Assembly (NCBI RefSeq): GCF_004000945.1
Contig: NZ_BIMF01000009.1
Location: forward strand, 1 to 64,000
Length of the DNA: 64,000 nt
DNA from: Paenibacillus lautus NBRC 15380
GTDB taxonomy: Bacteria > Bacillota > Bacilli > Paenibacillales > Paenibacillaceae
Reading direction: 5' to 3'
A program made the translations under genes and the position numbers. Every line of letters begins with the position of its first letter. Position 1 is the stretch's first letter. Shown here piece after piece: positions 25,655-34,705 of this stretch. The notes under the pieces were generated by a model. It saw nothing but the letters and a program-made list of their open reading frames with translations, had not been told where the DNA came from and did no database searches.

Positions 25655-26608
25655 TTATTCTCCGGACGGTATCGCTATGGCCTGCGAATCACTGGCCGGG
25701 ACACCGAAGTCCGGGGTTCCATCTTGCTTCCAGCCGAATTTCTGGATATGGGTCGAGCGTAAGGCCGTATCTGCTCCAGGCTCTGGAAGCGCATGGTAAA
25801 CAATCCAGTCCTCCTTGCCATCCGGTGATTGCGTGAAGCTGTTGTGACCGGTAGCGTACACCCCGTTCTCCACGCTTTTGCAAAATACAGGCTCCATGGA
25901 TTTAGACCAGGATAGCGGGTCCATCGGATCCGCAGTTTCATCCATCGTGAGCATTCCCAGCGCATAATCCTCGGACCAGGTGGTGCTGGCCGAGTACACC
26001 AGGAAGATGCGGCCGTTCCGCTGTAGGACGACAGGTCCTTCGTTAATGGCCATTCCGCCTTGTTTTTCCCAGGACAGGGTCGGGGCGGTAAGTAATACAT
26101 GATCTCCCGTTATTGTCCAAGGGTTTGTCATGCGCATGATGTATAGAGCGGACCCATAATCCGGGAAATGACCGTACCCGGCATACAGGAAATAAAGCTG
26201 ATTCCCTACGGTCATGACCGTACCGTCCAGGCCGGGTACGGGGGTCGGCAGCGCGCCCTTCCATACCCACTCGCCTTCCATCGGATCAGGCTCCCGGTTC
26301 TCCAGCACGCATATTTGGCGCGACTCGTCGCCTCCCCCGTCATTTGCCGTGAAATAAATGTACCATTTGTTGTCCAGATGATGGATTTCCGGCGCCCACA
26401 GGTTATGGCTATACCTTCCGCCGGCCTCCGGAGACCAGATCGTTTTCTTCCGACCCTCTGCAAGTCCGGTCAAGGTAGCGGATTGCGTCAACTCCAGATA
26501 ATTGCGTTTCGTCGACATAAAGTAATAATAGCCGTCCGTATGCTTCCATACCCAAGGATCGGCTGCCTGCTCTACAATCGGATTGTTGAATGTTGGTCCA
26601 TGCAGCAT
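25655..26608 (-). CDS. Cytoplasmic GH43 family glycosidase
   Basis: 317 residues, GH43 propeller only, with no signal peptide and no binding module. The acidic triad is D17 (AADPWV), D128 (GLDGT) and E190 (INEGPV). It is clearly related to the secreted GH43 at 15226 (HNLWAPEIHHLDNKWYIYFTA; YATGHNSFTQSPDGKEDWIVYHA). It probably trims arabinose from imported oligosaccharides. AAGGAGG precedes the ATG by eight bases. A terminator downstream separates it from the importer operon, so it is a separate unit. Confidence 0.93.
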   Translation of the reverse strand: MLHGPTFNNPIVEQAADPWVWKHTDGYYYFMSTKRNYLELTQSATLTGLAEGRKKTIWSPEAGGRYSHNLWAPEIHHLDNKWYIYFTANDGGGDESRQICVLENREPDPMEGEWVWKGALPTPVPGLDGTVMTVGNQLYFLYAGYGHFPDYGSALYIMRMTNPWTITGDHVLLTAPTLSWEKQGGMAINEGPVVLQRNGRIFLVYSASTTWSEDYALGMLTMDETADPMDPLSWSKSMEPVFCKSVENGVYATGHNSFTQSPDGKEDWIVYHALPEPGADTALRSTHIQKFGWKQDGTPDFGVPASDSQAIAIPSGE

Positions 26609-26874
26609 CTTCTTATCCTCCTTAATTCTTCAATTTCTTTACCTGGGCAACATTGCGACGATACCGAATGCCTCCCTCCAGCTCCCCCACACCTCCCGCA
26701 AAAAAAGTTAAACTCATCTTACTGATGTCTTCCAGCATTTGTCTATACGTAAAAACAAGAGGTATCGTATGTTAAATTACCTAACATTAAGGGGAGTGGT
26801 TCATGAGGAAGGGAACCCGTTCTATTGGGATCGATGCCGATCAGGAGTCCGTGCGGGACGCAATTGTCGAACGC

Positions 26875-26902
26875 AAAAAAGCCAATCCATAAAGGATCAG
26901 CT
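26875..26902 (-). terminator. Terminator after the FGE-like gene
   Basis: On the minus strand AGCTGATCC pairs with GGATTGGCT (two wobbles) around a five-base loop, followed by a run of U. It begins at the stop codon of the FGE-like gene. The stretch 26609-26874 holds no gene that I can support. Confidence 0.75.
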
Positions 26903-27589
26903 TTATCGTAAAATGGATCTGGCCAGACGAAACCCGAGATCCTCAATCCGAAACGTCGGGTGGCTTCGCCGGCGGCATGTCGCCCCGCAGCCCCTGGCCT
27001 CTTCCGCCCAGCTTCCGCCGCGGAATACTCTGTATGAGCCGTATACGTCCGGATCGTATATATCCCAGCACCACTCCCACACATTTCCGAGCATATCGTA
27101 AAGCCCCCACGCATTGGGCCTCTTTTTGCCTGCCTCATGCAGGGCGCCCCCAGAATTCCCTTCATACCAAGCGATGTCATCAAGCTCTCCGTAACGATAG
27201 CCTTCACTCCCGGCTCTGCACGCATATTGCCATTCTGCTTCCGTCGGAAGACGGTAGCCATCCGTCTCCCAGTTACACTCCACACGCGCACCATCTTCCG
27301 TGACCGAATAACATTCGTTTAGACCTGAACGCCGAGATAGCACGTTACAGAAGTGAATTGCATCATTCCATGATACATCGACGATCGGAACCTGCGTGAC
27401 GTCAGCAAAACCTGCCCACGGTGGCATAAGCGAGAAATACAGCGCCTTCGTAACAGGAACCGGTGCAAGCTAAAAAGCGTTCACTTCGACCGTCCACGAA
27501 GACTTTATACGGTCATCCCTTAATTGAATTGCGCCTGCTGGAATGTTCTGCATCGGATATTCTTTTAGATAAAACCCAGGTACTGACAA
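26903..27589 (-). pseudogene. FGE-sulfatase-domain (SUMF1-like) gene with an internal amber codon
   Basis: The frame encodes an FGE/SUMF1-type protein: MQNIPAGAIQLRDDRIKSSW at the front, VTKALYFSL, QVPIVDVSWNDAIHFCN, YRLPTEAEWQYACRAG, WGLYDMLGNVWEWCWD, FRGGSW and the terminal GFRLARS. One in-frame TAG at 27470-27472 (after NAF, before LAPVPVTK) splits it; both sides match the family without a frame change, so one base change (for example from AAG or CAG) explains it. An ATG start would be 27553; a TTG at 27589 has GGGAGG seven bases upstream and lies 24 bp after the DUF4180 stop. The intact 3' part reads from ATG 27427 (174 residues). It is the last gene of the tetR operon. Confidence 0.85.
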
Positions 27590-27613
27590 CCGTCTTCCTC
27601 CCGTTTTCGTCTC

Positions 27614-27988
27614 TTAGCTCATCCTGCTTAACCGTTCTATTCCTTGTTGTTCACTCGGCAAGAAAAAGAAATCGTTCCCCTTATTGCATTCATAAATGAA
27701 GTCTTGCAAGCTTTGGCTTGGATAAGCAGAAAAATCTCCGATAATCGCAACCTTCACTTGATAATTGATATACTTCTGAAGGATTTCGCCTGCAAGGCGC
27801 GTCTTCAAATCGAAGAAGGCTTCGCTGAATACCGATTGATTCATCACCATACGATGGCTGCCCGTTTCATATTGCACGGTTGCCATAAGATCCAATGCGG
27901 ATTGCACATCCTCTATTAATATCTCATTGCTGCGTACGACCGCTATCGTTCCTCCATCTGTTTCAATCTTCTCTATATTCATAGTCAC
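27614..27988 (-). CDS. DUF4180 family protein
   Basis: 124 residues matching the DUF4180 pattern: ALDLMATVQYETGSHRMVMN, SEAFFDLKTRLAGEILQKYINYQVKVAIIGDFS, and SLQDFIYECNKGNDFFFL. Function is unknown; the fold is a STAS-like alpha/beta. The start codon overlaps the stop of the tetR gene by four bases (ATGA), so the two are translationally coupled. The family is often found beside TetR-type regulators (recollection). Confidence 0.9.
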   Translation of the reverse strand: MTMNIEKIETDGGTIAVVRSNEILIEDVQSALDLMATVQYETGSHRMVMNQSVFSEAFFDLKTRLAGEILQKYINYQVKVAIIGDFSAYPSQSLQDFIYECNKGNDFFFLPSEQQGIERLSRMS

Positions 27989-28644
27989 CCTCCTGTTGGG
28001 GTAAGTCTTCTTACATAATCCTCACATATGTACCGGTTATCCTCGTCCTTGACGGGCGGAACATTCGCTACTCTAAAAAAGCTCAGGCCAATAACCATCG
28101 CCATCAGCCCATAGGCGGCATCGCGGGAATCTTCAACGGACATCTGCCCCGTCCGGTTGCCGTATTCCATGATCTTGGCGATGCCTTGGAGATCAGCCTC
28201 GTAACTCTTCGATACAACTTCCTGCAAATTGCGATCCAGCATGGTTTTTGAGAAAAACTGTACAAAGAGCTTAGCTTGATCAGCATAAGGGATATACATC
28301 TTGTCGACCCCATCCAGCTGCGACACATTAATCATTCGATCCGTGTCATCGCTGAACGGTGGAAGCATAAACTTCAGGGTAAGGTCCATCATTTCCCCCG
28401 ATGTCATGGTATGCTCAATGCCTGATTCGATCTTCAGTCCATAGTATGCCAAGAACGACTTGAAAGCTTCGATCATCAAATGATCCTTATTCTTAAAATA
28501 ATACGTGACAACTCCCTTGGAGCAGTTCGCACGATCGGCAACCTTATCCAGGGTCATACCGTCAATCCCATACATGCTGATGCAGGTTAATGTAGCATTA
28601 ATGACTTCAGCCCTGCGCTTTTGTTCCATTCCTAATTTGGGCAT
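27985..28644 (-). CDS. TetR-family transcriptional regulator
   Basis: 219 residues from ATG 28644, which has AGGTGAAG about six bases upstream; the longer frame to 28722 starts inside the promoter region. The N-terminal HTH is GIDGMTLDKVADRANCSKGVVTYYFKNKDHL (split here only by its turn), and the C-terminal half is a helical ligand-binding domain. It heads the tetR-DUF4180-FGE operon and probably autoregulates. The palindrome ACTGAACAGT at 28681-28690, just inside its leader, is a candidate operator. Confidence 0.92.
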   Translation of the reverse strand: MPKLGMEQKRRAEVINATLTCISMYGIDGMTLDKVADRANCSKGVVTYYFKNKDHLMIEAFKSFLAYYGLKIESGIEHTMTSGEMMDLTLKFMLPPFSDDTDRMINVSQLDGVDKMYIPYADQAKLFVQFFSKTMLDRNLQEVVSKSYEADLQGIAKIMEYGNRTGQMSVEDSRDAAYGLMAMVIGLSFFRVANVPPVKDEDNRYICEDYVRRLTPTGG

Positions 28645-28680
28645 GATTTCTTCACCTGTATCTTTGTTGATTTTATTTAT

Positions 28681-28732
28681 ACTGAACAGTCGGAATAAAA
28701 AGAGTGTACACAAGAATGGCACATATTGTCAA
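28681..28732 (-). promoter_or_regulatory. Promoter and candidate operator of the tetR operon
   Basis: TTGACA (28727-28732) and TACACT (28703-28708) are 18 bp apart on the minus strand. Just downstream ACTGAACAGT (28681-28690) is a perfect 10-bp palindrome, well placed for autorepression. Confidence 0.65.
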
Positions 28733-28805
28733 TGGAGGCTTATGATCAGACCCAGTAAGGCAGCCTTTTTTGTTTTAAAACTCACGTGAATGAAATGCTA
28801 TATAT

Positions 28806-28845
28806 AAAAAAAGAGGTATTTCCTTATTCAGAAAATACCTTTTTA
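28806..28845 (-). terminator. Terminator of the second importer operon
   Basis: On the minus strand AGGTATTT pairs with AAATACCT around a loop, followed by seven U. It is about 90 bp past the SBP stop codon at 28933. Confidence 0.85.
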
Positions 28846-28932
28846 AGTTTAAACATCTGCTATCTCAGTTCATCCTCAAAGCTTGCAGCTTATCCGAGTT
28901 AGAAGTAGAACAAAAGCAGATATACGCTTTTT

Positions 28933-30390
28933 TTATTTCCCCGCCAAAAACTCATCCAACTGACGCTGGATCTCAGCGACATAGTCATCAATGCCCGCCG
29001 ATTTCAGCTTCTCGATGGCCTTGGGATACTCCGTCTCAAAATCGACGAAACCGGAACGGATAGCGGCTAAATCCTTGCCCGCGACTTCTTTCAGGGCCGT
29101 CTCGATTAACTTGACGTTTTCATTGTTAAATCGGAAGCCCAATGAATCGGATCGAATAGCCGTCTCATCCCAGCTCTTATACTTATCGATGGACTCTTGT
29201 GCCACATTCGGCCCGAACAATTGGTAATTTTGGTTTCTAAACATCCATTCATAGAAGAATTCGCTAGCGGTGAGTTTATTGATTCTTCCATCCACAATCT
29301 CGTAATCCTTGCCTTCAACGCCATAAAGAGCAAACAGATAATTCTCTTGGGATTTATAAATCCAGTTCACGAACTTCATGGCTCCTTCCGGATTAGGAGC
29401 ATTCACAGGTATGCCCAGCACCTCTCCGCCTGCAGCTGTCACATAACGCGGTTTATCCTCGGCTAACAGGTACGTTTTAACCTCGGCCTCCGGCGCATTG
29501 GCTTTGATGGCATCGACAATTTCCATTTCCTTGCCCAAAGATCCTTCAACCCATAAGTATAAGCCTGTCTGCATGCGGGAGTCTCTCTCGTTGTATTTGA
29601 TGGTCAAATCCTCTGTATATAATCCCGCATCATACATGCCGCGGTTAAACCTCGCGACTTCCTGGAACGCTTCCGTTTCATAGTAGCTGTATGCTTTTTT
29701 GCTGTCTTCCCCGAATACAACCAAATCTTCGACGGCGATCCAGTTATATTGTTCATCGGTAAAATATCGGGTTAAGGGTTTAAAGATAATATCGGCGGGC
29801 CCCTTCATTTCAGGGAATTTCTCTTTCGCCCTGACTGCGAATTCCTTTAAATCGTCAGCTGTCTTCAAGTCCGTCATCCCCACCGCTTCGAGGATATCCT
29901 GACGAACGGCCACCAGCTGGTACATGGCGGAGGATGGTGCATATGCGGATGGAATGCCATGAATCTTCCCATCGATCGTTGCGCCCTGAAGCTGCTCCAT
30001 CGGCAGGACTTTTAGCATATCCTGACCATATTCCTCGATTAAATCATCCAATACCATGGCTTGTTTCTTGTTGACGATCGTAGAAAGATCCGGGAGGCCA
30101 TCCCAATATAAATCGATCGGTTCATTTGCGGCCAGCATGATATCTTTTTGTTCCCAATACTGAGCCCACGGCACAAATACGACTTCAACCTTCAAACCAA
30201 GATCGGCTGCCATCTTCTCCGCGAATTCGTTATTCAGAAATTCGCTCATCCGATCGCTTCGCTCCCCCGGGTACAAAATCGTGACGGTTTCAAGCTCGGC
30301 TGCCCCCTCTTTTTTGCCGCTGCATCCCGCCATTACCGAAACGGACGCAATCAGTAAGACCAACAAGATCAGCATTTTCCTTGCTTTCAT
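28933..30390 (-). CDS. Sugar-binding lipoprotein of the second ABC importer
   Basis: 485 residues. Lipobox VMAGC puts the lipidated cysteine at residue 23. The core (YPGERSDRMSEFLNNEFAEK, then KDIMLAANEPIDLYWDG, then GIPSAYAP) is that of family 1-like extracellular solute-binding proteins, perhaps of the DUF3502-related subgroup. It is the last gene of a seven-gene operon, whereas the first importer has its SBP first. It differs clearly in sequence from the SBP at 23318. The probable ligand is an oligosaccharide processed by the DUF4832 proteins upstream. Confidence 0.92.
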   Translation of the reverse strand: MKARKMLILLVLLIASVSVMAGCSGKKEGAAELETVTILYPGERSDRMSEFLNNEFAEKMAADLGLKVEVVFVPWAQYWEQKDIMLAANEPIDLYWDGLPDLSTIVNKKQAMVLDDLIEEYGQDMLKVLPMEQLQGATIDGKIHGIPSAYAPSSAMYQLVAVRQDILEAVGMTDLKTADDLKEFAVRAKEKFPEMKGPADIIFKPLTRYFTDEQYNWIAVEDLVVFGEDSKKAYSYYETEAFQEVARFNRGMYDAGLYTEDLTIKYNERDSRMQTGLYLWVEGSLGKEMEIVDAIKANAPEAEVKTYLLAEDKPRYVTAAGGEVLGIPVNAPNPEGAMKFVNWIYKSQENYLFALYGVEGKDYEIVDGRINKLTASEFFYEWMFRNQNYQLFGPNVAQESIDKYKSWDETAIRSDSLGFRFNNENVKLIETALKEVAGKDLAAIRSGFVDFETEYPKAIEKLKSAGIDDYVAEIQRQLDEFLAGK

Positions 30391-30460
30391 GAAAGACCCT
30401 CCCTAATAAAATCGTTAATCTATGTTAAAAGCCGGTATCGGCCAGTAACCACGCAGGCGT

Positions 30461-31360
30461 CTATTCTTTGACCGCACCGGCCATAATCCCGTGCACGAAG
30501 TATTTTTGAATGAAAGGGTACAGGAATATGATCGGACCGATCGTAATGACCGTAATGGCCATCTTCACGGTCTCCGCTGGCAATGTGATGTTACCTGACG
30601 CCCCTGATGGAATACGTCCCGAGCTTATCGCATTGACGTTCGACAGGATGTTGTAGAGGAAATATTGCAGCGGAAATAAATCGCGTTCGTTAATAAAAAT
30701 CAGAGCGTGCCACCAATCATTCCAATATTGAAGCGCATACATTAATCCAACCGTCAGCAATGCGGTCTTGCTTAATGGGAGGGCTATTTTTACATAGATC
30801 GTAAAATAATTGGCGCCGTCCATCTCGGCAGCTTCATATAAGGATGGAGAGATGCTTGCAAAGTACGTGCGCATCAGAAACATGTTCCATACGCTGAAGA
30901 TGGAAGGCAGGATCAAGGCCAGAATGCTGTTCTTCAATCCATAATAATTGACGCTGACCATGTACCACGGAATCAAGCCGGCCGAGAAGATGATCGTAAA
31001 GTTGCTAATAAATGCGAGCACGTTGCGGTATCTCAGCTTTTTGATCGATAGGGAAAATGCAATCATGCTGGTAATCAGCAGGGCCCCTACCGTACCCACA
31101 GTGGTTACAAACAGGGTGACTCCGTAGGATTTGAGCAGTTTCATCCCACTATTAACAAAGATATATTTATAGGTATCCAGGCTGGGACTTAAAGGGATAA
31201 TCGAATAGCCGTTTCTCGCAACGGCCTGTTCCGAAGAAAAGGATACGCTTAAGGTTAAAACAAGGGGATACAGACACACGAGCGCGAATAAACCGATGAA
31301 AACATAGGCAAAGGCTATTACCAATTGATCGCCAAGCAATCTATTCTTTTGTTTCATCAA
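30461..31360 (-). CDS. Carbohydrate ABC importer permease (LplC-like)
   Basis: 299 residues, six membrane segments, EAA loop SLYEAAEMDGANYFTIYVKIALPLSKTALL and C-terminus FIQKYFVHGIMAGAVKE. The start overlaps the stop of the partner permease by four bases. No ATPase gene is nearby, as in the other importers of this window. Confidence 0.94.
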   Translation of the reverse strand: MMKQKNRLLGDQLVIAFAYVFIGLFALVCLYPLVLTLSVSFSSEQAVARNGYSIIPLSPSLDTYKYIFVNSGMKLLKSYGVTLFVTTVGTVGALLITSMIAFSLSIKKLRYRNVLAFISNFTIIFSAGLIPWYMVSVNYYGLKNSILALILPSIFSVWNMFLMRTYFASISPSLYEAAEMDGANYFTIYVKIALPLSKTALLTVGLMYALQYWNDWWHALIFINERDLFPLQYFLYNILSNVNAISSGRIPSGASGNITLPAETVKMAITVITIGPIIFLYPFIQKYFVHGIMAGAVKE

Positions 31361-32283
31361 AATAGACCCTCTCCGTCATTTATTTTCTTAGCCGATTGGT
31401 TTGCAGCCGTAATCAGGATCAATCCCATCAAAGACTGGAAGAGCCCGATTGCCGTCGAGTAAGAAAAGCCTAGCGTGCGCATCGACTGATAAACGTATGT
31501 ATCGATGACCGTTACTTCTTCAGCCAGGACCGGGTTGTTGCCGACGATGCCGTAAATCATCCCAAAGTCCCCGTAGAAGATCCTGCCGACGCTCAGCAAG
31601 CTCAAGACGATGATCGTTGGTTTCAGCATGGGCACGGTCAAGTAAAAAATCCGCTGCAATTTATTGGCGCCATCCACCTTAGCCGCTTCGTACAAGCTTC
31701 CATCAAAATTGGACATCGCTGCCATATAGACAATGGAACTGTAGCCGCTCCATTTCCAGACGCTTGACAGAATGATGATCCATTTCCAATATTTAGGCTC
31801 CGAGTACCATCTTATCGGTTCGGCTCCAAAGAACTCCAGTATGTTGTTGGCAACGCCCACATCCGTGGAGAAGATGCCGTACAGAATCGCCCCAACGACG
31901 ACCCACGATATGAAATAAGGAAAAAACATCATGCTTTGAGCGACTTTTTTGTAGGTTTTATGCCGGATTTCATGGATCAGAATGGCAATGCTGACGGGAA
32001 TGATAATACCTAATATGAGACCGAAAAAGTTGATGTACAGCGTGTTATATGTGACCTTCCATCCCATGCTGTTCTCCGAAAAAAAGTATTTGAAATTGTC
32101 CAGACCTACAAATTCACTTCCGAAGATGCCGTCAACCACATTGAAATCGGTAAACGCCATCCATATCCCGGCAAACGGGATATAGGAGAACATGATCAGC
32201 ACGATCAGCGCGGGCACGCACATGAGATACAGGATCCTGTGTTTTTTTATTTCATAAACAAATCCCTTAACAGCCGAACTCAT
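31357..32283 (-). CDS. Carbohydrate ABC importer permease (LplB-like)
   Basis: 308 residues, six membrane segments, opening LYLMCVPALIVLIMFSYIPF and EAA loop SLYEAAKVDGANKLQRIFYLTVPML. It follows the Gfo/Idh gene by 30 bp and overlaps the next permease by four bases, placing it in the middle of the operon. Confidence 0.94.
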   Translation of the reverse strand: MSSAVKGFVYEIKKHRILYLMCVPALIVLIMFSYIPFAGIWMAFTDFNVVDGIFGSEFVGLDNFKYFFSENSMGWKVTYNTLYINFFGLILGIIIPVSIAILIHEIRHKTYKKVAQSMMFFPYFISWVVVGAILYGIFSTDVGVANNILEFFGAEPIRWYSEPKYWKWIIILSSVWKWSGYSSIVYMAAMSNFDGSLYEAAKVDGANKLQRIFYLTVPMLKPTIIVLSLLSVGRIFYGDFGMIYGIVGNNPVLAEEVTVIDTYVYQSMRTLGFSYSTAIGLFQSLMGLILITAANQSAKKINDGEGLF

Positions 32284-32313
32284 TCCATCACCCCTTTATA
32301 TCTGATTACACGA

Positions 32314-33573
32314 CTATGCTGTAATGCCGTGTTGCAGTTTCATCTTTAGTTCATCCAGATCGATCACGGTACCGGTAATTCTCGCCTCTTCCGCGGCATA
32401 GGCCATGATATGGCTTTCCACGGACATGTCGATGGAGGATCTGCTGCTGAAGTCGGCATTCCCCAGATTCTCCAAAAAGTCGTTCATCAGACCGGTATCG
32501 CCGCCGTTATGTCCGCCGCTCACCGTTGCCGGCCGAATGACGGTTTGCTGAACGGGTTCTGCCATATTGGAGTTAAAGCGGGTGACTTCGATAATGTTCA
32601 AGCTATCGTCTCCTCGAATTTCCCCATGCTCGCACATGATTTTGAGCGTTCGGTACATTTTGTTGGTGAATCCGCTTAAATTAAACGTTGCCGTAACCCC
32701 GTTTTTGAACTCGATCACGGTGACCTGATGGTCGCACACATCATTGTCAAGCCGATATACGCAGTGTCCGTAAGGACTGGTTGCAAGCGCTTGGAGTAGT
32801 CCCTCTTCGCTTTGATCCGCCGAAATGACGGTAGCCGGCCATTGGCCCTTTACAGGCAAATAAGCTTTTCTTGCATCGAATCGGCAGTCCGCAGCTACCT
32901 TGCAGTCGAGGCAGCGTTCCGCACTGCCTGCCGGTGCATTCTCCTCTTTAAAATAAGTCAGGCTGCCATAGGAAGAAATCCGTTTCGCTTGACTGTCCAC
33001 CAGCCAGGATAGAATATCCATGTCATGGCAGGACTTCTGCATGATGATCGGACTCGCCAGATCGCTTCTTCTCCAATTGCCTCTTACGAAGGAATGTGCC
33101 ATATGGAAATTGCCGATGTTCTCGTTGTGCTGTATGGTCACGATCTTGCCGAGCTCTTTGCTATCGATGATTTTCTTGATTTCCGCAAAGAAGTTCGTAT
33201 ATCTCAGCACATGACACACAATCACTTTCCGGCCCGTTTCATTGGCTTTTCGTTGTATTCTCAAGCTTTCTTCCGGACTTGGTGAAATGGGCTTTTCCAG
33301 CAAAATATCATAGCCAAGATCAATTGCCTCCATGGTTTGGTTATAATGATCCCGGTCCATGGAAGAAACAATGACGGCATCGCAAATTTTACCGAGTCGA
33401 TAAAATTCATCCACGGATTCAAATTGTTTCTCCAGAGGAATCTGAAACTCATCCGCCGCTGCCTTTCTTCTGCCGTCATCCGGCTCGATTACCGCCACGA
33501 TTTCCTCGGTTTGGTATGCATGCCTTGCGTAGATCATGCCTCTTTGTCCTGCGCCGATTAATGCTAACTTCAA
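32314..33573 (-). CDS. Gfo/Idh/MocA family NAD(P)-dependent oxidoreductase
   Basis: 419 residues from TTG 33573, eight bases after GGAGG, giving the expected KLALIGAGQRG Rossmann start. An ATG two codons earlier sits only two bases from GGAGG. EKPISPS near residue 95 carries the conserved lysine, and HDMDILSWLV near 185 the family histidine/aspartate region. An insert CLDCKVAADCRF near 245 has three cysteines and may bind a metal, as in some subgroups. Enzymes of this family oxidise or epimerise sugars or act as NAD-dependent glycosidases. It is co-operonic with the importer, so it probably acts on the imported sugar. Confidence 0.9.
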   Translation of the reverse strand: MKLALIGAGQRGMIYARHAYQTEEIVAVIEPDDGRRKAAADEFQIPLEKQFESVDEFYRLGKICDAVIVSSMDRDHYNQTMEAIDLGYDILLEKPISPSPEESLRIQRKANETGRKVIVCHVLRYTNFFAEIKKIIDSKELGKIVTIQHNENIGNFHMAHSFVRGNWRRSDLASPIIMQKSCHDMDILSWLVDSQAKRISSYGSLTYFKEENAPAGSAERCLDCKVAADCRFDARKAYLPVKGQWPATVISADQSEEGLLQALATSPYGHCVYRLDNDVCDHQVTVIEFKNGVTATFNLSGFTNKMYRTLKIMCEHGEIRGDDSLNIIEVTRFNSNMAEPVQQTVIRPATVSGGHNGGDTGLMNDFLENLGNADFSSRSSIDMSVESHIMAYAAEEARITGTVIDLDELKMKLQHGITA

Positions 33574-33613
33574 ATCCATAACCTCCAGCAAACTCGTATT
33601 TGTCCTAAACGAT

Positions 33614-34705
33614 CTACTCCTGTTCTGGAACCACAGGATCTTCCAATGGATAATATCCTTCCGGGTAATAGGCATCCCAAATATTCATGAGCGGATCCTC
33701 ATCGGATAGTTCGACTTGTATTGCGCCTGCCTCATAATACCCATCCTGCTGCGGATTCTGTATATGTAGGGGGATATACGACCGGTCTTCGAAATAGAGT
33801 GCTATACTCAGCGTATATTTTCCCGGTAACATATCCTTCAAGGGAACCATCTCGTTATGGACAAGGTCCCCGGTTAACCAGGAATGCGTGGCTGCGTGCA
33901 GGGGATATTCATAGGAAACCTCCCTCTGCTTTAATTGCACCCATATCTGAAATTCCCGATAAATTCTCGAACTGCCCCCGTTGACAAACCAGAATCGCAG
34001 CGGCAAACTCCCACGGCTATATACCGTTTCCGGATAAGTCAATCTACGTAAAGCCAGATGATATCCAAGCCCTATATTCAGATTGGAGAGGCCGGCGTGC
34101 CAGCGATATGCCTCGCGTCTGGTATGAGGACCGCAAATGTCATCAGTCACATGAAGGACCACCTGGTAGCGCTTCCATACCTTCTGCAGCTTATGTATGG
34201 CAAAAGCCTCACAACATTCGATCCAATTCTCCTCACTGCACTTCACCAGCAGGCCAAATCCGCGACTGCGTTCTCTTAGATGCTGAATCAGTCTGTCATT
34301 CTGCAGTTCGGCTAGCAGCGTCTGCACCTCAAACGACTCCATATAAGCGTTCCATTCTTCCTTACTGTCAGCTAAGGTTGATATCAGAACGGCTGTTAAG
34401 CGTTTGTCGGAGTCAATATAGCTCCCGACTTTTCGGATCAAAGCCGCAAAACAATCAGGTGCGTAATCCGGAGCCCAGATCGGCAATTCCGGTACCAGGA
34501 CAAGAATGGGATTTTGGGCCGTATGCAGTGCTTCATGGATCGCTTCAAGCCTGTATTCTCCTCGAACCGGCTCAAGCGCTCTCCAGGAAAAGGAGACGTA
34601 TTCGAATTGCCCCTGGCTTGTATCAAACTCCCTGTTCAATAGGGGGTGCGGTCGGATTTTTACGGTTTTATACTTCTCGTAGTTTTCGAGCGAGTATTTC
34701 CCCAT
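33614..34705 (-). CDS. DUF4832-like cytoplasmic protein, divergent
   Basis: 363 residues from ATG 34705, after AAAGGAGG; the start lies inside the 3' end of the preceding gene (38-base overlap). The N-terminal part looks like a degenerate TIM-barrel glycosidase (FEYVSFSWRALEPVRGEYR, then ILVLVPELPIWAP). The C-terminal part (GYHLALRRLTYPETVYSRGSL, then WVQLKQ) matches the DUF4832 beta-sandwich of two other proteins here. It lacks the longer barrel of its paralogue at 35989, so it may be a binding or scaffold form. Function unknown. Confidence 0.8.
   Translation of the reverse strand: MGKYSLENYEKYKTVKIRPHPLLNREFDTSQGQFEYVSFSWRALEPVRGEYRLEAIHEALHTAQNPILVLVPELPIWAPDYAPDCFAALIRKVGSYIDSDKRLTAVLISTLADSKEEWNAYMESFEVQTLLAELQNDRLIQHLRERSRGFGLLVKCSEENWIECCEAFAIHKLQKVWKRYQVVLHVTDDICGPHTRREAYRWHAGLSNLNIGLGYHLALRRLTYPETVYSRGSLPLRFWFVNGGSSRIYREFQIWVQLKQREVSYEYPLHAATHSWLTGDLVHNEMVPLKDMLPGKYTLSIALYFEDRSYIPLHIQNPQQDGYYEAGAIQVELSDEDPLMNIWDAYYPEGYYPLEDPVVPEQE

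Noticed and set aside
26743..27294. 183-codon minus-strand frame beside the FGE-like gene
   Set aside because: It is a different frame over the same DNA; the FGE frame carries all the family motifs.
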